Assembly: GCF_012999535.1 (NCBI RefSeq)
Contig: NZ_JABBWV010000001.1
Span: 62,001 to 126,000 of the forward strand
Reading direction: 5' to 3'
Source: Microbispora sp. H11081
GTDB taxonomy: Bacteria > Actinomycetota > Actinomycetes > Streptosporangiales > Streptosporangiaceae
DNA: 64,000 nucleotides
Translations under genes and position numbers: made by a program
Shown here: positions 49,285-59,395 of the stretch, piece after piece
How positions within the stretch are numbered: the first letter of the stretch is position 1
Layout of the letters: each line of letters starts with the position of its first letter
The notes under the pieces: generated by a model
Database searches by the model: none
Told to the model about the DNA's origin: nothing
Seen by the model: the letters and a program-made list of their open reading frames with translations, nothing else

Positions 49285-50412
49285 TTAGGGGGTGGGGGTG
49301 ATGGCTTGGGTGAGGGCTTTGAGGCGGGGGGTGGAGGCCAGGCCGCCGTGGTACCAGTGGATCTCGGTGGCGCCGGCCGCCGTGTAGGCCTCGGCCAGGA
49401 ACGACAGGGCCGCGCCGTCCGCCGGACGCGGCGGAAGGGCCAGCACGTAGGCGCCCACGGAAGGGCCGAGCTCGCCCAGGGCGCGCAGCCCGGCCTCGTC
49501 CACCTCGGGCGCGTTCCAGCAGTTGCCGACGAGCAGGTCGGCGTCCACCCCCTCGGGCACGGTCGCGAACGGGCCGGTCGCCCACGGGTCGGCGCTGGCG
49601 TGCAGGGCGATCCTCAGCCCCGGCCGGGCCGATCTGGCCTCCGCCAGCAGCAGGCCGCGCAGTTCGCCCGCGAGCCCCGTGCGCAGGTCGCGCATCGGGC
49701 CCGCGAGGTCGCCCAGCGCGTCCTCGACCGAGCGTGGCTCGCCGTCGACACCGGCCCGCACCCGCGCGCGGACCTCGGCGACGTCCAGCCCGGCCGTCTC
49801 ATAGCGGCGTACGCAGGCCGCGCAGAAGCACAGCGACAGCAGCGCGACCTGCGCGGGCGACCAGTCGGCGCCGTCGGTCTTCTCGTGGTGGCCGCCGTGG
49901 GCGAAGCCGAGGGCCCCGCACGCTTCCAGGATCAAAGCGTCCGGGTCGCCGAGCTCCACGATCTCGCGGACCAGCGTGCGGCAGTAGTCGCGCACGTCGG
50001 CCGCCGCCGGGCACAGCGCGTACGGGTAGGTCTCGCCGAAGGCGTTGGTGACCACCAGGTCGGGGTTGGCCGAGCCGAGCAGCGTGTTGTGGGTCAGCAC
50101 GGTCCACGCCTGGACCGGCAGGCCGGCGGCGCGCAGGGCGTCCCTGGCCTCCCCGAACGGGTCGTCCGAGTCCATCCACGACGGCGTGGCGGGCACGAGC
50201 CGGTTGCCCTTCCACGCCTCCTCCCGTACGGGCACATAGCAGGCGGAGTGCCGGGCGTCGACCAGCCGGTGGGCGGGGTGACGGGGGGTGGCGGCGCGGG
50301 TGGTGTGGTAGGACGCGGCGAGCGCGACGGCGTCCACGCCGAGAGCCGCCAGGCGGGCGGCGGCGCCGGGGTCGCCGACGATGTCCCAGGGGTAGGCGTA
50401 GATGACGTTCAA
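49285..50412 (-). CDS. Uncharacterised TIM-barrel-like protein in the uronate operon
   Basis: A 375-residue cytoplasmic protein of unknown function. Alternating strand/helix segments (VIYAYPWDIVG, GLPVQAWTVLTHN, DALILEACGALGF, LRIALHASADPWATG, ATEIHWYHGG) look like a TIM barrel of the glycoside-hydrolase type. A CxCxxC cluster (Cys195, 197, 200) and AHGGHHEK (171-178) could bind metal. The start is a TTG at 50412 overlapping the TGA of glucD (TTGA), a coupling that supports this start. Position as last gene of the glucarate operon suggests a glucuronide-related hydrolase or accessory enzyme, which is inference only. Confidence 0.65.
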   Translation of the reverse strand: MNVIYAYPWDIVGDPGAAARLAALGVDAVALAASYHTTRAATPRHPAHRLVDARHSACYVPVREEAWKGNRLVPATPSWMDSDDPFGEARDALRAAGLPVQAWTVLTHNTLLGSANPDLVVTNAFGETYPYALCPAAADVRDYCRTLVREIVELGDPDALILEACGALGFAHGGHHEKTDGADWSPAQVALLSLCFCAACVRRYETAGLDVAEVRARVRAGVDGEPRSVEDALGDLAGPMRDLRTGLAGELRGLLLAEARSARPGLRIALHASADPWATGPFATVPEGVDADLLVGNCWNAPEVDEAGLRALGELGPSVGAYVLALPPRPADGAALSFLAEAYTAAGATEIHWYHGGLASTPRLKALTQAITPTP

Positions 50413-51668
50413 AAGCGTGGCCTCCGAGCGGAGAAGGACGGGTCGACGGACCGCATGTACGTCGTGTCGTCGCGGGAGCGGACCCCGCACTTCTCATACT
50501 GCTCGTTCATGATTGCGAGGGCGTCGCGGTCGAGTTCCACCCCGAGCCCCGGGCCGTCCGGCACCGGGACCGCGCCGTCCACGAAGCGCAAGACCCCAGG
50601 GGCGACCACGTCCTGGCCGTCCTGCCAGGGGGTGTGGGTGTCGCAGGCGTGGGTGACCGAGGGGGTGGCGGCGGCGAGGTGTGTCATGGCGGCGAGGCTG
50701 ATCCCGAGGTGGGAGTTGCTGTGCATGGACAGCTCGATCCCGAACGTCTCGCACAGCGTGGCGATGTGCGCGGAACGCACCAGGCCGCCCCAGTAGTGGT
50801 GGTCGGCCAGCAGCACCCCGATCGCGTTCCTGCGGACCGCCTCGGGCAGGTGCTCGGGGGTGACGACGCACATGTTCGTGGCGAGCGGCATCGGCACCTC
50901 GGCGGCGACCCGCGCCATGCCCTCGATGCCCTCGGCGGGGTCCTCCAGGTATTCGAGCGCGCCTTCGAGTTCGCGGCCGACCCTGATCGAGGTCTCCACG
51001 CTCCAGACGGCGTTGGGGTCGAGGCGCAGCGGATGCCCGGGGAACGCCTCGCGTAGCGCGTGGACCGCCTCGACCTCCTGCTCGGGCGGGAACACGCCGC
51101 CCTTGAGCTTGATCGAGCGGAAGCCGTACCGGCCGATCAGCAGGCGGGCCTGCTCGACGATTCCTTCGGGGTCGAGCGCGGCGCCGAAGCCGTCCTCCGG
51201 CGCGCCCGGATGACCGGCCCACTTGTAGAAGAGGTACGCGCTGTACGGCACGGCGTCGCGCACCCGGCCGCCGAGCAGGTCGACGACGGGCCGGTCCGCC
51301 GCCTTGCCGCGAATGTCCAGGCAGGCGACCTCGAAGGGGGAGAAGATCCGGTCGACGGTCTTGGCCCGGGAGGAGGTGCCGGTGAGGCCGTGCAGGTCGG
51401 TGACGACGTCGGCTCCGACGAGCCCGGCCACGGTGGCGTACATCGCGTTGTGCCCGTAGACGTCGTGGCCGATCAGCGCCTCGGCGGCGGCGCGCACCCG
51501 CACGAGGTGGTCGAGGTCGCCGTACGTCTCCCCGAGACCGGTCAGGCCCTCGTCGGTGACGATCTCGACGATGGTGCGCAGCGCCCACGGCTCGTGGACG
51601 CCCGCGGCGTTGAGCAGCGGCGGGTCGCGGAAGGCGACCGGCGTGACGTTGATCTCGCGAATCCTCAT
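50409..51668 (-). CDS. gudD: Glucarate dehydratase (enolase superfamily)
   Basis: The 419-residue enzyme dehydrates D-glucarate to 5-keto-4-deoxy-D-glucarate. The enolase-superfamily pattern is complete: KxK base at Lys187/Lys189 (RSIKLKGG), metal ligands Asp217 (RLDPNAVW), Glu242 (YLEDP) and Asn265, Asp289, and the MHSNSH segment (315-320) with the second catalytic His, followed by DTHTPWQDGQD. It overlaps the upstream kdgD gene by 4 bp (ATGA) and the downstream gene by TTGA. Galactarate could also be a substrate. Confidence 0.93.
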   Translation of the reverse strand: MRIREINVTPVAFRDPPLLNAAGVHEPWALRTIVEIVTDEGLTGLGETYGDLDHLVRVRAAAEALIGHDVYGHNAMYATVAGLVGADVVTDLHGLTGTSSRAKTVDRIFSPFEVACLDIRGKAADRPVVDLLGGRVRDAVPYSAYLFYKWAGHPGAPEDGFGAALDPEGIVEQARLLIGRYGFRSIKLKGGVFPPEQEVEAVHALREAFPGHPLRLDPNAVWSVETSIRVGRELEGALEYLEDPAEGIEGMARVAAEVPMPLATNMCVVTPEHLPEAVRRNAIGVLLADHHYWGGLVRSAHIATLCETFGIELSMHSNSHLGISLAAMTHLAAATPSVTHACDTHTPWQDGQDVVAPGVLRFVDGAVPVPDGPGLGVELDRDALAIMNEQYEKCGVRSRDDTTYMRSVDPSFSARRPRF

Positions 51669-52567
51669 CCCACGATCTCCAATCCGGCCGCGATCAGCCG
51701 CTCCAACCGGGCCACGTGCTCGGGGGCCGCGTCGACCAGCGGCGGGCGCACCCGGCCCACGTCGAGGCCGCGCAGCGTGACGCCCGCCTTGACGAGCGAG
51801 ACGGCGTAGCCGGGCACGAGGTCGCGCAGTTCGACCAGGGGGCGGTAGAAGCCGGCGAGCAGGCGCCGCACCAGGTCGTCGTCCCCGGCGGTCACGGCCT
51901 TGTGGAAGGCCAGGGCCACCTCGGGCAGGAAGCAGAACACGGCGGAGGAGTACAGGCTGACGCCGATGCCCCGGTAGGCGGGCACGGTCATCTCGGCGGT
52001 CGGCAGCCCGTTGAAGAACGTGAAGTCGCGGCCGGTCGCCTCCCGGACGGCGAGGACGATGCGCTGCATGACGTCGAGGTCGCCGAGGCCGTCCTTGAAC
52101 CCGGCGACGTTGGGGATCTCGGTGAGCGCGGCCGCGGCGGCGGGCGTGAAGCGGGCGTTGCCCCGCTGGTAGACGACGATCGGCAGGTCGGTGGCGGCGG
52201 CGACCTCGCGCACGTAGCGCACCAGTCCTTCCGGGGGCGCGCTGACCAGGTACGGCGGCAGCAGCAGCAGGCCGTCCGCGCCGGCCTCCGCGGCCCTTCG
52301 CGCGCATTCGCGGGCGAACGGGAGCGAGCCGCCGGCGCCGGACAGCACGGGAGCCCGCCCGGCCGTGGACTCGACGGCGATCCGCACCACCCGTGCGTAC
52401 TCGTCGATGCCCAGTGCGTTGAACTCGCCAGTGCCGCAGGCGGCGAACACCCCGCCCGCGCCCTCGGCGACGCCGCGCGTCACGTGTGTGGCCAGCACGT
52501 CCTCGGCCACTTCACCGTCCGGGCCGAACGGTGTGACCGGAAAGAAGAGAACGCCGTCGAGTCGCAT
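51665..52567 (-). CDS. kdgD: 5-dehydro-4-deoxyglucarate dehydratase (decarboxylating)
   Basis: The 300-residue DapA-fold enzyme converts 5-keto-4-deoxyglucarate to 2-oxoglutarate semialdehyde, CO2 and water. It shows FFPVTPFGPDGEV at the N-terminus, FAACGTGEFNALG in the loop typical of this branch, Tyr133 in VVYQRGNARF and the Schiff-base Lys158 in VAGFKDGLGDLD. It is the first gene of the leftward arm, divergent from udh across a 265-bp regulatory region. Confidence 0.92.
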   Translation of the reverse strand: MRLDGVLFFPVTPFGPDGEVAEDVLATHVTRGVAEGAGGVFAACGTGEFNALGIDEYARVVRIAVESTAGRAPVLSGAGGSLPFARECARRAAEAGADGLLLLPPYLVSAPPEGLVRYVREVAAATDLPIVVYQRGNARFTPAAAAALTEIPNVAGFKDGLGDLDVMQRIVLAVREATGRDFTFFNGLPTAEMTVPAYRGIGVSLYSSAVFCFLPEVALAFHKAVTAGDDDLVRRLLAGFYRPLVELRDLVPGYAVSLVKAGVTLRGLDVGRVRPPLVDAAPEHVARLERLIAAGLEIVG

Positions 52568-52832
52568 CCGCTCACTCCCCTAATTGTCCACATATATGGA
52601 CCAAGTTCGTCAATCTGTCCACGACGCTAGCTGCGTGATCTCGGGGAAGTCAACAGCGGCAGCCGCCGAGGTCAGATATGTGAATGGCACCCGCGATTAT
52701 GGACAGTCGGGAATTGCTGGGAGACTTGCGCCGTTCGGCATTGACACGGTCCGTACGCCGCGCGGACGTCATGGGCGTCGCCCCCGGCGCCCGGGGCCGT
52801 GCTCGCAGCGGGGCCGATCCGACAGGAGGCAC
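52568..52832. promoter_or_regulatory. Divergent promoter region of the uronate genes
   Basis: A GTCCA-N6-TGGAC palindrome (GTCCACATATATGGAC, 52586-52601) lies 19 bp upstream of the kdgD start. Two further half-sites, CTGTCCA (52615-52621) and TATGGACAG (52698-52706), are nearby. This looks like the binding region of one regulator for both arms; no regulator gene is adjacent, the nearest being TetR at 55265 and IclR at 58422. Confidence 0.6.
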
Positions 52833-53642
52833 ATGCGAATACTCATGACCGGCGCGGCGGGCGGCGTCGGCACCATGCTGCGACCCCGCCTGGCCGCGGA
52901 GGGGCGAGTGCTGCGCCTGCTCGACGTGGTCCCCGTGGAGGCGGGGCCGGGCGAGGAGGCGGTGACCGCCGACATCACCGACCCGGAGGCGATGGACGCG
53001 GCGATGGACGGCGTGGACGCGGTGCTGCACCTGGGCGGCCACAGCGGCGAGCAGCCGTGGGCGGACATCCTCCAGGTCAACATCCACGGCACCTACGTGG
53101 TGCTGGAGGCCGCGCGGCGGGCCGGCGTGCGCCACGTCGTGCTGGCCAGCAGCAACCACGCGGTCGGGTTCTCCCCGCGCGGCGCGGGCGAGGCCCCCGA
53201 CTACCTGTTCCCCCGCCCCGACACCTTCTACGGCGTGAGCAAGGTGACCAAAGAGGCGCTCGGCTCGCTCTACCACGACCGGTACGGCATGCACGTGACC
53301 TGCCTGCGCATCGGCTCCTGCGTCGAGCGGCCCGCGGACGTGCGCATGCTGTCGACCTGGCTGTCGCCCGACGACTGCGCGCGGCTGGCCGAGGCGTCGC
53401 TGGCGGCGGACGGCTTCCACGTGGTGTGGGGGGTGTCGGCCAACACGCGCCGCTGGTGGTCGCTGGAGGAGGGCCGGGCGATCGGCTACGAGCCCCAGGA
53501 CGACGCGGAGGTCCACGCCGCGAAGCTGATCGCCGAGTACGGCGAGCCCGATCCGGGCGAGCCGCCGCACTCGCTGGTCGGCGGGGAATTCTGCGGGCCC
53601 GAGTACGACGTCGAGAACATCACGGCGGGAAGGACGAGATGA
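52833..53642 (+). CDS. udh: Uronate dehydrogenase
   Basis: The 269-residue short-chain dehydrogenase/epimerase-type enzyme oxidises D-glucuronate or D-galacturonate to the aldarolactone with NAD+. MTGAAGGVGTMLRPRL is the dinucleotide fold, HLGGHSGEQPW and VLASSNHAVGFSP are typical of bacterial Udh, and the catalytic Tyr133-x3-Lys137 (YGVSKVTK) follows; RIGSCVERP...RMLSTWLS is also conserved. Length fits the family. GGAGG precedes the ATG. The stop overlaps the next start (ATGA). Confidence 0.93.
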   Translation: MRILMTGAAGGVGTMLRPRLAAEGRVLRLLDVVPVEAGPGEEAVTADITDPEAMDAAMDGVDAVLHLGGHSGEQPWADILQVNIHGTYVVLEAARRAGVRHVVLASSNHAVGFSPRGAGEAPDYLFPRPDTFYGVSKVTKEALGSLYHDRYGMHVTCLRIGSCVERPADVRMLSTWLSPDDCARLAEASLAADGFHVVWGVSANTRRWWSLEEGRAIGYEPQDDAEVHAAKLIAEYGEPDPGEPPHSLVGGEFCGPEYDVENITAGRTR

Positions 53643-55048
53643 CCGGTCAGGTGAACGAAAGCGTCCAGTCGGCGGTCGAGGCGGCCGCCGCGGCGGGCGA
53701 GGCATGGCGGGCCACGCCCCCGGCCGAGCGCGCCACCGTGCTCGAAGGCGTCGCCGACGCCCTGCTGAAGCACGCGGAGGACCTGTGGCCCGCCGCCGAG
53801 GAGACCCGGCTGCCGGAGGCGCGGCTGCGCGGCGAGATCGCGCGTACGGCCGCGCAGTTCCGGCTGTTCGCCGAGGTCCTGCGGGACGGCGGGTGGGTGG
53901 AGGCGGTGATCGACCACCCCGACCCCGGCGCCACCCCGCCGCGTCCCGACGTGCGCCGGATGAACCACCCGCTCGGCGTCGTGGCCGTCTTCGCGGCCAG
54001 CAACTTCCCCTTCGCGTTCTCGGTGGCGGGCGGCGACACGGCGTCGGCGCTCGCGGCCGGCTGCCCTGTCGTGGTCAAGGCCCACGAGGGGCACCCGCGC
54101 ACCTCCGACCTGACCGCCTCCGTCGTACGGCAGGCCCTGCCCGACCCCGGCCTGCTCGGGCTCGTGCACGGGTTCGAGGCGGGGGAGCCGCTGGTGAAGC
54201 ACCCGCTCGTCACGGCGGTCGGCTTCACCGGCTCGCTCGCGGGCGGGAAGGCCATCCAGAAGCTGATCGACGAGCGGCCCGACCCCATTCCGTTCTACGG
54301 CGAACTGGGCAGCGTCAACCCGGTCGTCGTGCTGCCCTCGGCCGACCCCGCCGAGGTGGCGTCGGGGTTCGCGGCGTCGCTGACGCTCGGGGTGGGGCAG
54401 TTCTGCACCAACCCCGGCCTGGTGTTCCTCCCGGCGGAGGGAGGATTCGAGCAGGCCGTCGCCGAGGCGGTCGGCGCGACCGGCGGCGGGCCCATGCTGA
54501 CCGGCAAGATCCGCGAGGGCTACCTGCGGCAGTCCGGCCTGCTGGCCGAGCGGCTCACCGTGCTGGCCGGAGGGAGCACGGTGGACGGCATCACCCCGCA
54601 GGTCTTCGCCGCAGGGCTGGACGCGTTCGCGGACGGGCTGCCCGAACTGGCGGAGGAGTGCTTCGGCCCGGCGGCGATCGTCGTCCGCTACCGCGACCCC
54701 GCCGACCTGCCCGCCGTGCTGCGCCGGCTGCCCGGGTCGCTGACCGCGACCGTCCACGCCGCCGGGCCTGAGGAGGCCCGCGACCTCGTGCCGGTCCTGA
54801 GCCGGCTCGCGGGGCGGCTGATCTGGAACGGCTGGCCCACGGGCGTCGCCGTCTCCTGGGCGATGCACCACGGCGGCCCCTGGCCCGCCTCCACGGCCCC
54901 GGCGCACACCTCCGTCGGCGCGGCCTCGATCGGGCGCTGGACGACCCCCGTGGCGTACCAGGACTGGCCGGCCGACCTGCTGCCGCCTGAGCTGCGCGAC
55001 GACAACCCCCTCGGCGTGCCGCAGCGCGTGGACGGCCGCCGCGCCTGA
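53639..55048 (+). CDS. 2-oxoglutarate semialdehyde dehydrogenase (aldehyde dehydrogenase family)
   Basis: A 469-residue NAD(P)+-dependent aldehyde dehydrogenase of the ketoglutarate-semialdehyde branch: FAASNFPFAFSVAGGDTASALAAG, catalytic Glu222 in FYGELGSVNP and Cys256 in GQFCTNPG. It would finish the oxidative uronate pathway by making 2-oxoglutarate. The N-terminus is shorter than that of many relatives (about 520 residues). It is coupled to udh by a 4-bp overlap. Confidence 0.92.
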   Translation: MTGQVNESVQSAVEAAAAAGEAWRATPPAERATVLEGVADALLKHAEDLWPAAEETRLPEARLRGEIARTAAQFRLFAEVLRDGGWVEAVIDHPDPGATPPRPDVRRMNHPLGVVAVFAASNFPFAFSVAGGDTASALAAGCPVVVKAHEGHPRTSDLTASVVRQALPDPGLLGLVHGFEAGEPLVKHPLVTAVGFTGSLAGGKAIQKLIDERPDPIPFYGELGSVNPVVVLPSADPAEVASGFAASLTLGVGQFCTNPGLVFLPAEGGFEQAVAEAVGATGGGPMLTGKIREGYLRQSGLLAERLTVLAGGSTVDGITPQVFAAGLDAFADGLPELAEECFGPAAIVVRYRDPADLPAVLRRLPGSLTATVHAAGPEEARDLVPVLSRLAGRLIWNGWPTGVAVSWAMHHGGPWPASTAPAHTSVGAASIGRWTTPVAYQDWPADLLPPELRDDNPLGVPQRVDGRRA

Positions 55049-55264
55049 CGCCTGACGCGCCTTACGCCTGACGCCCGCGCCGTTCCCGTTTCGGGGGCGG
55101 CGCGGCCGGCTATCGGGGTGTTCACGACCCTTGGCCGGGTCGGTCACTGCGCCGGAAGGCAACTCCGGTCCTCGCGAAGCCCGCTCCGCTGGGCGCAACG
55201 CTTGCGGTCCTCGCTCCCTTCCGCTCCGCTCCCTCCTGCCCGCTGAACGCCGGTGGTCGGCGCA
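55049..55264. other. Intergenic region between convergent genes
   Basis: No gene is seen in 216 bp. CGCCTGACG-type units are repeated about four times at 55041-55073. The right part is rich in GCTCCGCT-like blocks, common as low-complexity filler in actinomycete spacers. No clear terminator with a T run was found. Confidence 0.5.
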
Positions 55265-55894
55265 CTAATCGGGGTCGAGCCCGAGTAGCCGGCCGAGGAG
55301 CGCGACCTGGTCGGCGTAGTGCCGGACGAACTCGGGTGAGCGGGGATCCGCTCCGCAGACGCCCTCCACGACGTGCGGCAGCGTGGTGGTCGCCATCGCG
55401 GCGGCCATCAGCATGATGGTGAGGCAGGCGGGATCCACCTCGTCCGGCAGCCGGCCGGCCTCCTGCCGGGCGCGGACCTCCTCCACGTAGCCCCGCAGCC
55501 GCTCCGAGCGCGGCGCCTGGTCGGGATCGGTCCCCGGCCCCGCGTACTCCAGGCCGCTCCACGCCAGCAGCCGGACACCGTCAGGGTCGTGCAGCACCTC
55601 GAGCGCGTACCGGCGGAGCTGGTCGGACAGCGGTGTGCCGGGCGTCGCAAGCTCGCTCTGGCGCTGCCGCCAGCGTTCCCCGAGGGCCAGATAGAGGCCC
55701 TCCTTGCCGTCGAAGTAGTACGAGATCAGCTGCTGGTTGACGCCGGCCCTGGCGGCGATCGCGCTGAGCCGGGCCCCCGCGTATCCGTGCGCGGCGAACT
55801 CCACCGTCGCGGCGTCGAGGATGAGCCGGCGGGTGCGCTCGGGGTCGCGCTGCCGTTCGTGGGGGCGGGGAGACCGGCGTGGCTTGGCGGGCAC
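55265..55894 (-). CDS. TetR-family transcriptional regulator
   Basis: A 209-residue regulator with the TetR helix-turn-helix (TRRLILDAATVEFAAHGYAGARLSAIAARAGVNQQLISYYF region, residues about 20-65) and a variable ligand domain. It is divergent from the FAD monooxygenase gene; the 165 bp between them contain ACCGATCGGT (55922-55931) and AATCAACC...GGTTGATT half-sites around an AT-rich core, candidate operators. It probably represses the monooxygenase/SnoaL pair. Confidence 0.92.
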   Translation of the reverse strand: MPAKPRRSPRPHERQRDPERTRRLILDAATVEFAAHGYAGARLSAIAARAGVNQQLISYYFDGKEGLYLALGERWRQRQSELATPGTPLSDQLRRYALEVLHDPDGVRLLAWSGLEYAGPGTDPDQAPRSERLRGYVEEVRARQEAGRLPDEVDPACLTIMLMAAAMATTTLPHVVEGVCGADPRSPEFVRHYADQVALLGRLLGLDPD

Positions 55895-55921
55895 GTGCCG
55901 ATCGTATCTCTGACAGTCGCA

Positions 55922-55979
55922 ACCGATCGGTCAACACAATCAACCATTCAATTGACACAATTTTAGGTTCGGTTGATTA
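55922..55979. promoter_or_regulatory. TetR/monooxygenase intergenic operators
   Basis: The AT-rich segment contains the palindrome ACCGATCGGT at 55922-55931, TCAATTGA at about 55948-55955 and inverted AATCAAC/GTTGATT boxes (about 55938-55944 and 55972-55978). These stand out in a GC-rich genome and lie where a TetR repressor would act on both genes. Confidence 0.5.
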
Positions 55980-56059
55980 TCGGGAGGAGGAAGCCGCGAG
56001 CGCGGTCCCCGGCGCGGATGCGTTCGAGGCGCCGCCGGGCACAGACGGGAGCCGCAGCG

Positions 56060-57766
<1,707 letters not shown>

Positions 57767-57779
57767 CCTGGACTACCAG

Positions 57780-58226
57780 GTGCGGGGATTCGGGGGTCTC
57801 GCCGTGGCCGACGTGGTGGACCAATACTTCAACGCGTGCAACGCCCACGACCTGGACGCGGTCATGCGGTGCTACTGCTCCAAGCCCGTGGCGGTCGGTC
57901 CGGGCGGTCCCGTGGAGGGCCGCTCGGAGGTGGCGTCCTACCACACCGGCATCTGGCAGGCATTCCCCGACCTTCACGCCACCGTGATGCAGAAGCTCTC
58001 CGAGGGCGAGACCACGGCGGTCGCCGCGGTGGGCACCGGCAGGCACACCGGCTCCTTCCCGGTCATCGCCGGCGAGGTGCTCCCGGCCACCGGCAGGTAC
58101 GTCAGCGTGCGGTGCTGCTGGTTCTTCTCCACCGCGGGCGGCCTGATCGTCCACCAGCAGGTCTTCTACGACCAGTTCGAGATGTATCTCCAGCTCGGGC
58201 TGTCACCCGTCCGCCTCGGCACCTGA
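57780..58226 (+). CDS. SnoaL-like/NTF2-fold protein
   Basis: A 148-residue small protein with the NTF2-like pattern: VVDQYFNACNAHDLDAVMRCY, GPGGPVEGRSEVASYHTGIWQAFPDLHATV and RYVSVRCCWFFSTAGGLIVHQQVFYD. Relatives include polyketide cyclases and uncharacterised isomerase-like proteins. It is coupled to the monooxygenase gene (13-bp gap), suggesting that it acts on the hydroxylated product. The start is the GTG at 57780; the GTG at 57804, with GGGGG seven bases upstream, is an alternative. Confidence 0.8.
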   Translation: MRGFGGLAVADVVDQYFNACNAHDLDAVMRCYCSKPVAVGPGGPVEGRSEVASYHTGIWQAFPDLHATVMQKLSEGETTAVAAVGTGRHTGSFPVIAGEVLPATGRYVSVRCCWFFSTAGGLIVHQQVFYDQFEMYLQLGLSPVRLGT

Positions 58227-58318
58227 CACCGAGGCACGTGACCCGGGGCACGTGACCCGAGGCACGTGACCCGGGGCATCTGGCACCGGGGCATCTGGCA
58301 CCGGGGCACGTGATCGCC
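58218..58318. repeat. Seven 14-15-bp iterons with CACGTG cores
   Basis: Tandem units begin at 58218, 58233, 58247, 58261, 58275, 58290 and 58305. The consensus is GGCACGTGACCCGR; units 5 and 6 read GGCATCTGGCACCGG. Four units contain the palindrome CACGTG. They start in the last codons of the SnoaL-like gene and fill the space before the IclR gene. Confidence 0.85.
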
Positions 58319-58421
58319 ACCCGCGCTCCGGCGGCGACATGGACGACATCGCCTCCCGGACGTCGTCGGCTCAGGAACCGGCTCACAATAGGAGGCGGAC
58401 AGGCGGGCCAGGGAGGAACAC

Positions 58422-59195
58422 ATGGCGGAACCCGTGCCGCACGTGAAGTCGGCGCTCAGGACGGTCGAGCTGCTCGACTTCTTCGCGCAGTATCCCGGGC
58501 TGCACAGCCTCACCGACCTGCAGGGCAAGCTGGGCTATCCCAAGAGCAGCCTGCACGCCCTGCTGCGCACGCTGGTCGATCTCGGCTGGATCGAGACCGA
58601 CGTCACCGGCACGCTCTACCGGATCGGCATGCGGGCCCTGCTGGTCGGGGCGACGTACATCGACGGGGACCCCGTGGTCCAGCTCGCGCACGACGCCCTG
58701 GACTGGCTGGCCGAGGTCACGGGGGAGACGGTGCACCTCGCCAGGCTCGACCACTTCGACATCGTCTATCTCGCCACGCGCGCCTCACGGCACTACCTGC
58801 GGCCGTTTTCGCGGGTGGGCCGCCGCCTCCCGGCGAGCACCACGTCGCTCGGCAAGGCGATCCTCGCGAGCAGGGACGACGACGAGGTGCGCGCGATGCT
58901 GCCCGCCGAGCTGCCCTCGCTGACGGCCCACACGATCGTCGACGCGGAGGACCTGCTGGCCGACCTGGGCCGGGTGCGCGAGCAGGGCTACGCCGTGGAC
59001 CGCGAGGAGAACACCGAGGGGCTGCGGTGCTTCGGCGTCGCGCTGCACATCAGCGACCCGCCGCGCGACGCCATCAGCTGCTCGGTGCCGATCCCCCGCC
59101 TGACCCCCGAGCGGGAGAAGGAGATCGCCTCCTGCCTGCTGGAGGCCCGCGAGCGCATCGAGCGCTCAGCCATGCGCCGGCGCAGGGCGTACTGA
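58422..59195 (+). CDS. IclR-family transcriptional regulator
   Basis: A 257-residue regulator with an N-terminal winged helix (VKSALRTVELLDFFAQYPGLHSLTDLQ, LGYPKSSLHALLRTL) and the IclR effector domain (ASTTSLGKAILAS, GLRCFGVALHISDPP). IclR proteins commonly control aromatic or sugar-acid catabolism. GGGAGG precedes the ATG. Candidate targets are the MIO enzyme gene 200 bp downstream, the monooxygenase pair upstream, or the uronate genes at 49-55 kb. Confidence 0.92.
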   Translation: MAEPVPHVKSALRTVELLDFFAQYPGLHSLTDLQGKLGYPKSSLHALLRTLVDLGWIETDVTGTLYRIGMRALLVGATYIDGDPVVQLAHDALDWLAEVTGETVHLARLDHFDIVYLATRASRHYLRPFSRVGRRLPASTTSLGKAILASRDDDEVRAMLPAELPSLTAHTIVDAEDLLADLGRVREQGYAVDREENTEGLRCFGVALHISDPPRDAISCSVPIPRLTPEREKEIASCLLEARERIERSAMRRRRAY

Positions 59196-59395
59196 CCGGC
59201 GCCCCGCCGTACGGCCGGGGAAGATCCCGGCGAGCATCCCGGAAGATGCGCGGGTCACAGCCCGGACGTGACGATGACGGGGTGACGGTCGCGCTGCCTC
59301 CCGCTGTACGGGCCCACCGGCCGCGACCCGACCGGAGCCGCCGCCGTAGTGGCGGTAGCGGCCGCTTGCGTACCCAACCTACGGCGGGGTGAGAG

